A stretch of DNA of 64,000 bases from Bacteroidales bacterium. GTDB lineage: Bacteria > Bacteroidota > Bacteroidia > Bacteroidales > UBA932. Every line of letters begins with the position of its first letter. Position 1 is the stretch's first letter. The DNA lies in contig SUYN01000013.1 in NCBI GenBank assembly GCA_015060405.1, forward strand, positions 1 to 64,000, written 5' to 3'. A program made the position numbers and the translations under genes. The notes beneath the pieces were generated by a model. That model searched no databases. It worked only from the letters and a program-made list of their open reading frames with translations, and was not told the DNA's origin. Positions 34,493 through 44,521 of the stretch are shown one piece after another.

Positions 34493-36367
34493 ATGAGGCA
34501 GCTTGAACTGCTTGCTCCGGCAAGAGACACACAGATCGGCATCGCAGCAATAGACTGCGGTGCCGATGCTGTGTATATCGCCGGGCCGCGGTTCGGGGCA
34601 AGGCAGGCAGCCGGAAACGACATCGAAGATGTCAGAAGGCTGTGTGAATATGCCCATAGATTCGGCGCAAAGGTCTTCGTGGCGCTGAATACCATTCTAT
34701 ATGACAACGAGCTGGAAGACGCATACAGCCAGATGCTTGCGGTACAGGAAGCCGGTGCCGATGCGCTGATAATCCAGGACATGGCCATCATGGAGATGGC
34801 AAGGGAGGGCTTCGGAAGACGGCATGAGAGATTCCGAATTCCGTTGCACGCATCGACCCAGTGCGCCATCCGCACTCCGGAGCAGGCGAGATTCCTTGAA
34901 GGTCTGGGATTCTCCAGACTCATCCTCGAAAGGGAACTTTCCCTCGAAGAGATACGCGCCATCCGCAGTGCAGTAAGCTGCGAGCTCGAGTTCTTCGTAC
35001 ACGGAGCACTGTGCGTGTGCTACAGCGGCCAGTGCTACCTGTCGGAAAAGATTGCAGGAAGAAGTGCCAACAGAGGCGCGTGCATCCAGGCCTGCCGCTC
35101 CCGCTACGACCTCGTGGATGCCGGAGGACGGACCATAGTGAAGGACAAGGCCCTGCTTTCGCTCAAGGACTACAACCTCCGCGGAAGACTGGAAGAACTT
35201 GCCGAAGCCGGCATAACCTCCTTCAAGATAGAAGGACGACTCAAGAACGGATCCTATGTCAAGAATGTAGTGAGGGATTATTCCATCGCATTGGACGATA
35301 TTGCCGGCAGGTACCCTCACATATATGAAAGAGGCTCCTTCGGAACTGTTGCAGGAGGATTCGTACCGGACACCGCAAAGACCTTCAACAGAGGATATAC
35401 GGAACTATTCATAGACGGGAAAAGAGGACGCTGGGCCTCCATGGAGGCAGCGAAGTCCATGGGAGAAGAGATCGGCACCGTCACCTCGATCAGCCGCGAC
35501 AGGACCTCCGTCACACTCAGGCTGCAGAACAGGTCCGTGACACTGAACAATGGAGACGGATTCTCTTTCGTCGCCAAAGACGGAAGTGTGGCCGGATTCC
35601 GCGCAGACATATGCGAAGGTCCCGTAATCCGCTGCAAGCCGGTGCAGGCGCTGTTCACCGGGGCCCGCGTGTTCAGAAACATCAATGCAGCCTTCGAGAG
35701 GGAGCTTGAGAAACAGGCATGTTCACGTGTCATCAGGGCAGTTACGGACCTGGAGTTCACAAGAAAGGACGGCGGATGGGCAGTGACGACACGCACACGC
35801 AGTGAAGACGGCAGGTGTGTGGAGATCACAGCCGATGCCGGCGGTCAGGATGCCAGCAACATCGAAAGGATGAGATCCATGATCCACAGCCAGATCGAAA
35901 AGACTACCGGAGGCTACAGGTTCATCCTGGACAGGATCACAGCCGGCCATGGGCTGCCTTTCATGAGCGCGTCCGCACTCAACGGCATACGCAGGGAAAC
36001 CGCCGAAAAACTGGATGCCCTTCCATGCGGAAGGAAAGACATCCTTCACAGGGATCTGGAAAAAACTCATAAAAACCATTCCCTCCCGAAGGATGTCACA
36101 TATAAGTCAAACGTATCCAACAGTCTGGCCCGCAAGCTTTATCTCGACGCCGGAGCTGAAACCATAAGCCAGGCATATGAACTTACCCATCACGATGAGG
36201 CGGAACTCATGCGCACCAGGTACTGCATACGCTACGAGCTGGGCATGTGTCCGCGCCATCACAAGGTGAAAGACAGCGGCCCGCTTTTCCTTCTCAACAA
36301 CGGCCAGCGCTTTGCCCTGCAGTTCGACTGCCGCAACTGCGAGATGACCGTACTCAATACTCTATAA
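34493..36367 (+). CDS. U32-family RNA hydroxylation protein (RlhA-like)
   Basis: A 624-residue protein of the peptidase U32 group, now known to include tRNA and rRNA hydroxylases. The N-terminal barrel has LELLAPARDTQIGIAAIDCGADAVY, and the conserved cysteines are in CVCYSGQCYLSEKIAGRSANRGACIQACR, ending with CIRYELGMCPRHH near the C-terminus. The long middle region (about 350-500) resembles DUF3656, which favours the RlhA (23S C2501 hydroxylation) branch over the shorter TrhP branch. The assignment between the two is inference. Confidence 0.82.
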   Translation: MRQLELLAPARDTQIGIAAIDCGADAVYIAGPRFGARQAAGNDIEDVRRLCEYAHRFGAKVFVALNTILYDNELEDAYSQMLAVQEAGADALIIQDMAIMEMAREGFGRRHERFRIPLHASTQCAIRTPEQARFLEGLGFSRLILERELSLEEIRAIRSAVSCELEFFVHGALCVCYSGQCYLSEKIAGRSANRGACIQACRSRYDLVDAGGRTIVKDKALLSLKDYNLRGRLEELAEAGITSFKIEGRLKNGSYVKNVVRDYSIALDDIAGRYPHIYERGSFGTVAGGFVPDTAKTFNRGYTELFIDGKRGRWASMEAAKSMGEEIGTVTSISRDRTSVTLRLQNRSVTLNNGDGFSFVAKDGSVAGFRADICEGPVIRCKPVQALFTGARVFRNINAAFERELEKQACSRVIRAVTDLEFTRKDGGWAVTTRTRSEDGRCVEITADAGGQDASNIERMRSMIHSQIEKTTGGYRFILDRITAGHGLPFMSASALNGIRRETAEKLDALPCGRKDILHRDLEKTHKNHSLPKDVTYKSNVSNSLARKLYLDAGAETISQAYELTHHDEAELMRTRYCIRYELGMCPRHHKVKDSGPLFLLNNGQRFALQFDCRNCEMTVLNTL

Positions 36368-37556
36368 CCTCAAAAACAAGATCCACATCTCCGAAATGAC
36401 CCTGAAGGTTGCTGTTGGCCTCCAGCCATTTGCGGGAAAGCTGTCCCCTCCACACGATGTCGTCACGGGAGTGGCATGGAATCGATATCTCTATACCATA
36501 GCTTTTGGACTCCACTCTGACCAGGGCGCTGCATATCCACTGCGTTATGGTGCCTCCGTCATCTTCGGTGATCATGAATGCACATTGGTCGACCTGATCC
36601 GTCCATTCCGAGACCAGTATGGCATTGAACGGCACGGGCTGGTTTATCTGATCCCTCCTGACTACGACAAGGAAGTCAGTGACCGTAGGTGAATAAAGGC
36701 GCATCTCGGCTTCAGTCGATGCATAGAAGTCCTCGACAGCTCCTGTCTTGACAAAGAATTCCGACGCTCCGGTGAACCAGGAATCATAGTTCCGCTTCAT
36801 GGTGAATTCCTTGAGCATCAGGGATCTGAAGGAGGTACCTCCCTTTACAGGAAGGGAGGACTTCGGTCTGATGACAATGTTTCCGCCTCCTTCGCCCCAT
36901 TCCGGATCTTCCCTTCTCAACATCTCCAATGTCGTGTACCCGGCATCTGAGTTCCTGTTTATCACCCATACCGGACGACTCACTGCCATTTCCTCATCAA
37001 CCACTATCTCTTCCACACGGCGGAAACCGTCATCACCAACTGTCAGTTCATATCCTATATTAGCATCTGCACCATCTTCGGGGTCAAAGGTGATGACAGG
37101 CATCTGCTCTCCATCCCAGTTTTCCGAATAAGGCCAGTAAATCTGTATGTCAGAATCAGTCAGAGCATTCATGAACAGGTCCGGATCTACCGCATTCCCT
37201 GACTTCACCTGCGGTGCCGACCTCAGGTACTCTTCTATAAGGTCTCTCAAGGGCTTCTCATAAGCCCGGCCGCCTTTCACCTGGAGGTCTCCCACACCGG
37301 AGCCGGGACTTGTGAACAGGTCCTTCATCGTATATTCTTCGTCATAGCCGTTGTCCGAAGATGAGGAGACGGCATTGTGGACCTCATTAAGCTGTCCGGC
37401 ACCTATGGGGATGTCAGCCAGCATAGATGCCACATCATTGAGACTTACATACACTTCTTCATCCTTCACATGCCTGTCCGGATCATTGTCGAGGATTTCA
37501 CAAGAGACCGCGGCCGACAAGATGAGAGAGGCGATAATAATAATCCTTGCTTTCAT
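36354..37556 (-). CDS. hypothetical lipoprotein
   Basis: A 400-residue lipoprotein: signal peptide IIIIASLILSAAVSCE with the lipobox Cys at about residue 19. The rest is hydrophilic with many aromatic and acidic residues and no motif I recognise; the C-terminal about 100 residues look beta-rich. Probably a Bacteroidales-specific outer-membrane or periplasmic protein. The ATG at 37556 gives the intact signal peptide. The 3' end overlaps the convergent U32 gene by 14 bases. Confidence 0.75.
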   Translation of the reverse strand: MKARIIIIASLILSAAVSCEILDNDPDRHVKDEEVYVSLNDVASMLADIPIGAGQLNEVHNAVSSSSDNGYDEEYTMKDLFTSPGSGVGDLQVKGGRAYEKPLRDLIEEYLRSAPQVKSGNAVDPDLFMNALTDSDIQIYWPYSENWDGEQMPVITFDPEDGADANIGYELTVGDDGFRRVEEIVVDEEMAVSRPVWVINRNSDAGYTTLEMLRREDPEWGEGGGNIVIRPKSSLPVKGGTSFRSLMLKEFTMKRNYDSWFTGASEFFVKTGAVEDFYASTEAEMRLYSPTVTDFLVVVRRDQINQPVPFNAILVSEWTDQVDQCAFMITEDDGGTITQWICSALVRVESKSYGIEISIPCHSRDDIVWRGQLSRKWLEANSNLQGHFGDVDLVFEVIEY

Positions 37557-37626
37557 AATACCAATCATTTTTCATGTTCCACAAGAGTTTCGTCTGATGT
37601 CGGATGCAAAGTTCAAGAGAAATAGC

Positions 37627-37647
37627 CGTATACTCAAAAAGTATACG
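37627..37647. repeat. inverted repeat, 7-bp arms
   Basis: CGTATAC-TCAAAAA-GTATACG, on the lipoprotein side of the prmC-lipoprotein gap. It could be a weak hairpin or an operator. Confidence 0.6.
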
Positions 37648-37657
37648 TTTATTTTCA

Positions 37658-37693
37658 GAAATCGGCCTCCCGCATGCGCGGAAGGCCGATTTC
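37658..37693 (-). terminator. strong terminator hairpin between prmC and the lipoprotein gene
   Basis: Two 16-base arms (37658-37673 and 37678-37693) match except for one position that is a G-U pair in minus-strand RNA. It is a plausible terminator for the prmC-ddl-PBP1A unit. Confidence 0.7.
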
Positions 37694-37699
37694 TACCTA

Positions 37700-37738
37700 G
37701 AAATTTGTTTGATTTTTCTAAAAAATCAAACAAATTTC
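37700..37738. repeat. perfect 18-bp inverted repeat next to the prmC stop
   Basis: GAAATTTGTTTGATTTTT and its exact complement are separated by CTA. It is AT-rich and lies 3 bases past the prmC stop. On the minus strand it would form the first hairpin after prmC. Confidence 0.85.
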
Positions 37739-37741
37739 AGT

Positions 37742-38614
37742 CTATTTCCCCTTTCTGAAGGCCACAAAACGGTCCTTTTCATGGAGGTCTCTTATGGTCT
37801 GCACGTAGACGAAGTCCAGATTGCGGAAGATTTCCTCAGTGTCAGAGGCGAAGGCTTCGTTGATCTCCACTATTCCATATCCCCCGGGCTTCAGCATGAC
37901 ATGAGCCCATCCGGCCACAGCCCTGTAGAAGATCAGAGGATCATCATCCGGCACAAAAAGAGCAAGATGAGGTTCGTGGTCAAGGACGTTGCTCCTCATG
38001 AAGGCCTTCTCCGATTCCGTCACATATGGAGGATTGCTGACGATTACATCATACTGTTCCGGTCCGCTCATCGGCTGACCTAACACGTCGGCCCGGACGA
38101 ATGAGGGCGTCGAGGCACCAGTGCGCGAGAGTTCTTCTGCGAAATCTTGTCCTCCAGCAATCCTGAGGGCATCTTCCGAGATGTCCACGGCTGTCACCTC
38201 CGTTCCCGGCATCTCAAGAGCCAGAGTCCAGGCTATACATCCCGAACCGGTACAAAGATCCAGGAGCCTCAGTCCTTTCCTCCCCCAGCATTCCTCCACC
38301 ACTTTCTGACACAGGATTTCCGTTTCCGGGCGGGGGATGAGCACTGAAGGGCTGACATTGAAGCTGCGTCCATAGAAATATGCCTTCCCGGTGACATATT
38401 GAAGGGGTTCTCCGGAAGCCATCCTGGAAAAATCCGCGCGAGCCCGCATGACTCCGTCTTCCGGAATCTCATATTCGGGCTCCACTATGTGGGTGTACTT
38501 CCTGGTGCCGAAGGCATGTTCCAGATACGCAAAGACCATTTCACGTGCTTCCCCTTCAGGATAGCAGGCGGAAACGGTCTCGGTTGATTCTTTTATGAGC
38601 TGCCTGAGCTTCAT
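37742..38614 (-). CDS. prmC: release factor glutamine methyltransferase
   Basis: A 290-residue SAM-dependent enzyme that methylates the glutamine of the GGQ motif in release factors RF1 and RF2. It has the helical N-terminal domain, LLDLCTGSGCIAWTLALEMPG for SAM binding and the catalytic DVIVSNPPYV. The start is directly after ddl (3 bases), so it belongs to the same operon. Confidence 0.95.
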   Translation of the reverse strand: MKLRQLIKESTETVSACYPEGEAREMVFAYLEHAFGTRKYTHIVEPEYEIPEDGVMRARADFSRMASGEPLQYVTGKAYFYGRSFNVSPSVLIPRPETEILCQKVVEECWGRKGLRLLDLCTGSGCIAWTLALEMPGTEVTAVDISEDALRIAGGQDFAEELSRTGASTPSFVRADVLGQPMSGPEQYDVIVSNPPYVTESEKAFMRSNVLDHEPHLALFVPDDDPLIFYRAVAGWAHVMLKPGGYGIVEINEAFASDTEEIFRNLDFVYVQTIRDLHEKDRFVAFRKGK

Positions 38615-38617
38615 CTG

Positions 38618-39622
38618 CTATGAGTTCTCGATGACGGTCGTAAGGAAGTCCGTCATGTCCATTCCTGAGGCCCTTACCATCTGCGGAACAAGCGAGGCTG
38701 CCGTCATGCCCGGAATGGTGTTGACTTCAAGGAAATACAGGCCGTCTTCAGCACAGATATAATCCACGCGGACAAGGCCGCTGCAGCCCAGATGGGCATA
38801 TATCTTCTTCGAAGTCTCCTGGATCCGGTCACGAAGGGCATCCGGAATCTGAGCCGGACACACTTCCTTGCTGTGGCCGTTGTACTTTGCCTCGTAGTCG
38901 AAGAATTCATTTTCCGTGATGATCTCTATGACGGGAAGGGCGACATTCTCCTTACCATTATAATATACGGCGCATGTGAGCTCCCTTCCTGTGATCGCTG
39001 CCTCGGCTATAAGCATGTTTCCTTCAGAGAAGGCGTACTCCACGGCCTTGTCGAAGTCCTCCACGGTCTTCACCTTTGTGACTCCGAAACTGCTTCCTCC
39101 GTCCGTCGGCTTGACAAACATCGGCAGCCCTAGCTTCTCAACCGCCTTCTGAGCCATTCCTTCAAGAGGCTCGCCCTTACGCATGAAGATGTCATCGGCA
39201 CATTTCACGAAGTCCACACCCTTGAGATAGCTCTTGCATGAGAACTTGTCGAAGGTTATTGCAGAAACGAACGCATTGCAGCCGCTGTGCGGAACTCCGA
39301 GCATCTCGAGATAGCCCTGCATCAGGCCGTTCTCTCCCGGTGTACCATGCTGCATGATGTACGCATAGTCAAACTTCACCTTCTCCCCGTCGATGACAAC
39401 CGAAAAATCAGACTTGTCTATCTCAGGACGCTGGCCTTCGGGCAGGATCACCCTCATCGAATTCTTCTTCCTGTAGGCTGCAAGAGTCCATCTGCCGAAG
39501 CGGGCGAAGACTTCGTATACATCATATTTATGTCCGTCTATTCTGGAAGCGGTGAATTCACCGCTTCTGCATGATACCTCCCACTCAGAGGAATCACTTC
39601 CGTATATCACTGCTATCTTCAT
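38618..39622 (-). CDS. ddl: D-alanine-D-alanine ligase
   Basis: A 334-residue ATP-grasp enzyme making D-Ala-D-Ala for peptidoglycan. Motifs include HGTPGENGLMQGYLEMLGVPHSG, FVKPTDGGSSFGVTKV and the C-terminal YFLEVNTIPGMTAASLVPQM. The ATG at 39622 opens the conserved IAVIYGSDSSEWEVSCRSG; an earlier in-frame GTG is less likely. It lies between the PBP1A gene and prmC. Confidence 0.96.
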   Translation of the reverse strand: MKIAVIYGSDSSEWEVSCRSGEFTASRIDGHKYDVYEVFARFGRWTLAAYRKKNSMRVILPEGQRPEIDKSDFSVVIDGEKVKFDYAYIMQHGTPGENGLMQGYLEMLGVPHSGCNAFVSAITFDKFSCKSYLKGVDFVKCADDIFMRKGEPLEGMAQKAVEKLGLPMFVKPTDGGSSFGVTKVKTVEDFDKAVEYAFSEGNMLIAEAAITGRELTCAVYYNGKENVALPVIEIITENEFFDYEAKYNGHSKEVCPAQIPDALRDRIQETSKKIYAHLGCSGLVRVDYICAEDGLYFLEVNTIPGMTAASLVPQMVRASGMDMTDFLTTVIENS

Positions 39623-39645
39623 ACTGCATTCTTTTACAATCACGG

Positions 39646-42003
39646 TTAATCGAAGAAATAATCCATGTTTTCTTCTTCCATGGAGCCACCTTCCGCCGCC
39701 CGGGCAGCTGCATCGGCATCGCTTCCGTCACAGTTCAGGTCAAGCGTGATGCCCGGAGGTGCCATGAAGGTCTCTTCCGGATCCAGACCAAGACTTCTGT
39801 CGGCACGGCATTTCTGCATGAAGAGGCCCCAGATAGGGAGGGCCATGTTGGAACCTCCTCCGAGAGCAAGGGATTCGAAGTGAACCTGGCGGTCTTCCGC
39901 TCCGACCCACACTCCGGCTGTCAGTGAAGGAGTGTAGCCGATGAACCATCCGTCAGACTGGTCGTTAGTGGTACCGGTCTTGCCGGCTATCTGTCCTGTC
40001 AGACCATATTTTGTCCTCAGACGTACACCTGTACCGCTGTTGACCACTCCCTGCATCAGGTTGGCCATGAGGTAGGCCGTATATTCGCTTACTGCCTCAC
40101 GCTTATGGTTTGTGAACTCACCGAGCACATTGCCCATGCTGTCCTCTATCCTCGTGACGAAGATTGGAGAGACATACACTCCTCGAGAAGGGAACGAGTT
40201 ATATGCCGCAACCATTTCATACACAGCTATGTCAGCAGCTCCCACGCAGAGAGAGTTCACAGGATCGAGGTAACATCCTATACCCATCTTCCTCATCATG
40301 TCGACCATTGCATAAGGTCCGAACTGCTTCATCAGGTAGGCGGATATATTGTTGGAACTCTTTGTAAGACCCCATTTCAAGGTCACGGTCTGACCGATCC
40401 ATTCATCCTTGTCGGTACTTGCCGGGGTCCATGTCTCCTCCTCGTTCACGATGAAGGTCTGAGGCACGTTCACCACCTTGTCGCAAGGGCTCATGCCCGC
40501 CTGCATCGCCAGAGTGTACAGGAATGGCTTGATGGTCGAACCGACCTGGCGCTTGCCCTGGCGTACGTTGTCATATTTGAAATAGCGGTAGTTCGGACCT
40601 CCGACATAGGCCTTGACATGTCCTGTCTCCGGCTCCATTGCCATGAAGGCCGCACGGAGATGGGACTTATAATACCTGATCGAGTCGTTCGGAGTCATGA
40701 CCGTGTCGATGTAACCGTTCCTGTTCCACGAGAACACCCTCATCTTCACCGGCTCATCAAAGCTCTTGCGTATATCCGATTCAGACGCTCCGTTGTTCTT
40801 CATGATGCGGTAGCGGTCGCTCCATCGCCTGGCCTGCTTCATGAGCTGGTCGATGGTCTTGGCGTCAATATCGTTTGAGAAAGGCTTGTTGGTCTTCCAC
40901 TTGAGGTCTCTCCAGAAGCTCTTCTGAAGGTCCTTTCCGAGGTGCTCTGCAACGGCTTCCTCCGCATATTTCTGCATCCTTGAATCTATGGTCGTGTATA
41001 TCCTCAGTCCGTCCTTGTCGAGGTTGTAAGGGGTTCCGTCAGCCTTGAAGTTCTTGTTCAGCCATCCGTACAGCTGGTCGTCAGCCCACTGGAGGGAATC
41101 CACCACATAGTCTTCATACTGATGGTAGGACGAACGTTTCGGCTCCTTCGCGTTCATCGTACGGCGGAGCATATCCCTGAAATATGGGGCAATGCCGGCA
41201 TTATGGTCCTGTATCTGATAGGACAGGGTTATCGGGATCTGCTGGATGGAATCGCGCTGCTCCTCAGTCAGGAAGCCGTTCTGCTCCATCCTCGAGATCA
41301 CGAAGTTCCTTCTTGTGAGCGACTTGTCCGGGTTGATCGCAGGGTTGTACCTTGTAGGCTTGTTCACCATTCCCAAAAGGGTTGCAGCCTCCTCGACCGT
41401 CAGGTCTATAGGGTTCTTTCCGAAGAAGGTCTGCGATGCGGCCTTGATTCCGTAGGCGTTGCTGCCGAAGAAAATCTGGTTCATATACATGTTCATGATC
41501 TCCTCCTTGGTGTAGTTGCGCTCGAGCTTCACGGCAGTGATCCACTCCTTCAGCTTTATCCACACCATCTTGAACTTGGAGTTCACCGTCTCGCGGGGAT
41601 AGAGTGTCTTGGCAAGCTGCTGGGTGATGGTACTTCCTCCTCCCTGGCTCGAATCTCCGGCAAGCAGGGTCTTGACAAGCACTCTGGCAAGGCTCTCGAA
41701 GTCGATTCCCGAGTGTCTGTAGAAGCGGGAGTCTTCGGTAGCAATGGCCGCGTTGACCAGGTGCTCTGACAATTCGTCGTAGGTCACAAATGACCTGTTC
41801 TCTATATGAAAGGTGGTCAGGACCTCTCCATCGGACGATATCACTTCCGTGGCAAGCTTGCTGTCAGGATTTTCCAGCTCTTCAAACGAAGGGATGTCAG
41901 CAAAGGCCCAGACTGATGCGAGGAGACCTATCACAAGCACTATCGGCGTCGTGAAAAGGATCCAGAACCACATCACTATTTTCTTTTTTGTCGCTTCTGT
42001 CAT
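39646..42003 (-). CDS. penicillin-binding protein 1A (bifunctional)
   Basis: A 785-residue class A PBP that polymerises glycan strands and crosslinks them. One N-terminal transmembrane helix (WFWILFTTPIVLVIGLLASVWAF) is followed by the GT51 domain (ATEDSRFYRHSGIDFESLARV, then QGGGSTITQQLAKTL) and the transpeptidase domain (VGSTIKPFLYTLAM with the active Ser, SSN, and KTGTTNDQSDGWFIG). Transcribed divergently from topA with 106 bases between. Head of the PBP1A-ddl-prmC unit, all but prmC serving the wall. Confidence 0.95.
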   Translation of the reverse strand: MTEATKKKIVMWFWILFTTPIVLVIGLLASVWAFADIPSFEELENPDSKLATEVISSDGEVLTTFHIENRSFVTYDELSEHLVNAAIATEDSRFYRHSGIDFESLARVLVKTLLAGDSSQGGGSTITQQLAKTLYPRETVNSKFKMVWIKLKEWITAVKLERNYTKEEIMNMYMNQIFFGSNAYGIKAASQTFFGKNPIDLTVEEAATLLGMVNKPTRYNPAINPDKSLTRRNFVISRMEQNGFLTEEQRDSIQQIPITLSYQIQDHNAGIAPYFRDMLRRTMNAKEPKRSSYHQYEDYVVDSLQWADDQLYGWLNKNFKADGTPYNLDKDGLRIYTTIDSRMQKYAEEAVAEHLGKDLQKSFWRDLKWKTNKPFSNDIDAKTIDQLMKQARRWSDRYRIMKNNGASESDIRKSFDEPVKMRVFSWNRNGYIDTVMTPNDSIRYYKSHLRAAFMAMEPETGHVKAYVGGPNYRYFKYDNVRQGKRQVGSTIKPFLYTLAMQAGMSPCDKVVNVPQTFIVNEEETWTPASTDKDEWIGQTVTLKWGLTKSSNNISAYLMKQFGPYAMVDMMRKMGIGCYLDPVNSLCVGAADIAVYEMVAAYNSFPSRGVYVSPIFVTRIEDSMGNVLGEFTNHKREAVSEYTAYLMANLMQGVVNSGTGVRLRTKYGLTGQIAGKTGTTNDQSDGWFIGYTPSLTAGVWVGAEDRQVHFESLALGGGSNMALPIWGLFMQKCRADRSLGLDPEETFMAPPGITLDLNCDGSDADAAARAAEGGSMEEENMDYFFD

Positions 42004-42089
42004 TATTCTGCGCTTTTATAATCTTACAAAAATAACAACAAAATTTGGAAAATTGCCTACTTTGTACCTTACTTTGCACTTTCTTTTGA

Positions 42090-42100
42090 AAAAGGAGGAG
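42090..42100 (+). promoter_or_regulatory. strong Shine-Dalgarno of topA
   Basis: AAAGGAGGAGG lies 9 bases before the ATG at 42110. Such a strong site is rare among the other genes here, most of which show none. Confidence 0.7.
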
Positions 42101-42109
42101 GAACAGAGA

Positions 42110-44422
42110 ATGACAGAAAGAAAAAATCTTGTGATAGTGGAGTCTCCGGCAAAGGCCGGAACCATTCAGAAGTTTCTTGGAGAAGGATATGTGGTAAAGT
42201 CCAGCTTCGGACACATTCGCGATCTGCTCGACAATGAACTCAGCATCGATATAGAAGGTGGCTTCAATCCTAAATATGTGATCCCCGCAGATAAGAAGAA
42301 GGTCGTCAGCGACCTGAAGAAGGCTGCTCAGGATGCTTCGGTAGTGTGGCTGGCATCCGATGAGGACCGCGAGGGAGAGGCCATATCATGGCATCTTTTC
42401 GAGACTCTCGGCCTGAAGAAGGAGAACACAAGACGTATCGTGTTCCATGAAATCACGAAAAGCGCCATTCTCAATGCGATCGGGAATCCTCGCGAGATAG
42501 ACATGAACCTTGTCAATGCACAGCAGGCGAGAAGGGTGCTGGACAGGCTTGTGGGATTCGAGCTTTCGCCTGTCCTCTGGAGAAAGATCCAGCCCAAGCT
42601 TTCCGCAGGACGTGTACAGTCCGTAGCGCTTCGTCTTGTGGTGGACAGGGAGAGGGAGATACTTGCCTTCACGAACGAACCATATTATAAGGTAGATGCG
42701 CTCTTCCATCCTGAAGGGACTCCGGAGAAGACACTGGTGAAAGCCACCCTGGACAGAAGGTTCAAGGACATAGAGTCTGCAAGGGAATTCCTCGAAAGAT
42801 GCATAGGAGCGAACTTCAGCATATCCGACATCGAGAAGAAGGAAGGAACCAGGACTCCTGCCGCGCCTTTCACGACATCCACCCTGCAGCAGGAGGCAGC
42901 GCGCAAGCTGAGACTGTCCGTAAGCCAGACGATGAGCATCGCTCAGAAGCTCTACGAGCACGGACTCATCACATATATGCGTACCGACTCGACCAACCTT
43001 TCATCTCTGGCCATCAACACGGCGAAGAACTTCATCACCGGCAATTTCGGTGAGGAATATTCAAAGGTAAGACAGTACAGGACGAAGTCAAAGGGGGCGC
43101 AGGAGGCACACGAGGCCATCCGTCCGACTTACATAGAGAACACATCCATAGAGGGCTCTCCACAGGAGAAGAAGCTCTACGAACTGATCTGGAAAAGGAC
43201 AGTGGCATCGCAGATGGCTGACGCCCGCATCCTCAAGACGGACATCAAGGTATCTTCCGACAAGGGAGAGGAAAAGTTCAACGTACAGGCGAGCGAGGTT
43301 CTCTTCGAAGGCTTCCTCAAGCTATATATGGAAAGCACCGACGAGCCTTCACAGGACGATGAGATGGTGATTCTTCCAGAAATGCACATCGGCGGAGCAA
43401 TGTTCGAGAAAGGCATCACCGCAGAGTGCAAGTTCACTTCCGCCCCGTCGCGCTATTCTGAACCTACTCTGGTCAAGAAGCTCGAGGAACTCGGCATCGG
43501 ACGTCCTTCGACATATGCGCCTACGATCACGACTCTGACAAAAGGCCGCGGCTACATTGTCAAGGGAGACAAGACAGGCGTGAAGCACAGCGTCACCAAC
43601 CTGACCTTGAAGAACGGAAAGATCACCTCATCATCCAAGAGCGAGACTGTAGGAGCCGAGAAGAACCGCCTCATTCCGCAGGAAATAGGAATGATTGTGA
43701 CCGACTTCCTTGTCAGGAACTTCCCTACAGTGCTTGACTATCAGTTCACTGCAAATGTCGAGGAGGATTTCGACAAGGTAGCGGAAGGAGAGATGATATG
43801 GAACAACGTGATCAGCGGTTTCTACGCTCCGTTCCACGAAAAGGTGGAGGAGACGATAAGCAGCAGGGAGTACAGCCATGTAAGCCGCGATCTCGGAAAC
43901 GACCCCGTCGACGGACAGCCTCTTGTGGCCAGGTTCGGCCAGTATGGTCCGTATGTACAGAAAGGAGACGGTGACAACAAGCAGTACGCAAGCCTCGCAC
44001 CGGGCCAGCTCATCGAGAGCATCACCTTGGAAGAAGCCGTCAAGCTGTTCGAACTTCCTCGTACCGTAGGGCAATATGAAGGCATCGACGTGATATGCAC
44101 GAAGGGACGTTTCGGCCCATATATAAAGTACGGCACCAGGAACGTGTCGCTTCCTCGCGGAACCGACCCTCTCAAGGTGGATCTGGACACCTGCATCGGC
44201 CTGATACAGTCGACCATGGACAAGAATACCGGAGGCGTGCTTGCAGAATTCAAGGACAGCGGCATACAGGTCATCAACGGAGCATACGGCCCTTACATAA
44301 AACATGCGGGCAGCAACTACAAGATCCCGAAAGGTACGGATGCCGCCTCACTTACAGAAGATAAGTGCAAGGAGATCATCAATAGTTCAGAACCTACAGG
44401 ACGTAAGAAAAGGCATAAGTAA
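42110..44422 (+). CDS. topA: DNA topoisomerase I
   Basis: A 770-residue type IA topoisomerase that relaxes negative supercoils. The TOPRIM domain begins LVIVESPAKAGTIQKFLG and includes WLASDEDREGEAISWH; the catalytic Tyr is in LITYMRTDSTNLS. Two C-terminal topo repeats contain RFGPYIKYG and AYGPYIKHAG, followed by a basic tail GRKKRHK; classic four-Cys zinc fingers are not seen. The ATG at 42110 with its strong Shine-Dalgarno is the start; the open frame extends upstream into the PBP1A gene. Confidence 0.96.
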   Translation: MTERKNLVIVESPAKAGTIQKFLGEGYVVKSSFGHIRDLLDNELSIDIEGGFNPKYVIPADKKKVVSDLKKAAQDASVVWLASDEDREGEAISWHLFETLGLKKENTRRIVFHEITKSAILNAIGNPREIDMNLVNAQQARRVLDRLVGFELSPVLWRKIQPKLSAGRVQSVALRLVVDREREILAFTNEPYYKVDALFHPEGTPEKTLVKATLDRRFKDIESAREFLERCIGANFSISDIEKKEGTRTPAAPFTTSTLQQEAARKLRLSVSQTMSIAQKLYEHGLITYMRTDSTNLSSLAINTAKNFITGNFGEEYSKVRQYRTKSKGAQEAHEAIRPTYIENTSIEGSPQEKKLYELIWKRTVASQMADARILKTDIKVSSDKGEEKFNVQASEVLFEGFLKLYMESTDEPSQDDEMVILPEMHIGGAMFEKGITAECKFTSAPSRYSEPTLVKKLEELGIGRPSTYAPTITTLTKGRGYIVKGDKTGVKHSVTNLTLKNGKITSSSKSETVGAEKNRLIPQEIGMIVTDFLVRNFPTVLDYQFTANVEEDFDKVAEGEMIWNNVISGFYAPFHEKVEETISSREYSHVSRDLGNDPVDGQPLVARFGQYGPYVQKGDGDNKQYASLAPGQLIESITLEEAVKLFELPRTVGQYEGIDVICTKGRFGPYIKYGTRNVSLPRGTDPLKVDLDTCIGLIQSTMDKNTGGVLAEFKDSGIQVINGAYGPYIKHAGSNYKIPKGTDAASLTEDKCKEIINSSEPTGRKKRHK

Positions 44423-44521
44423 ATTTAAAAACTGTAAATTTCCGACCCGTTTTTTTGACATTTTCAATTTTGTCACTAAATTAGCGGTCGGAATTTGTTT
44501 TGAATTATAACTTATATTGCC

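Noticed and set aside
41813..42109. 99-codon upstream extension of topA
   Set aside because: It lies inside the opposite-strand PBP1A gene; the ATG at 42110 has a strong Shine-Dalgarno and starts the TOPRIM domain.
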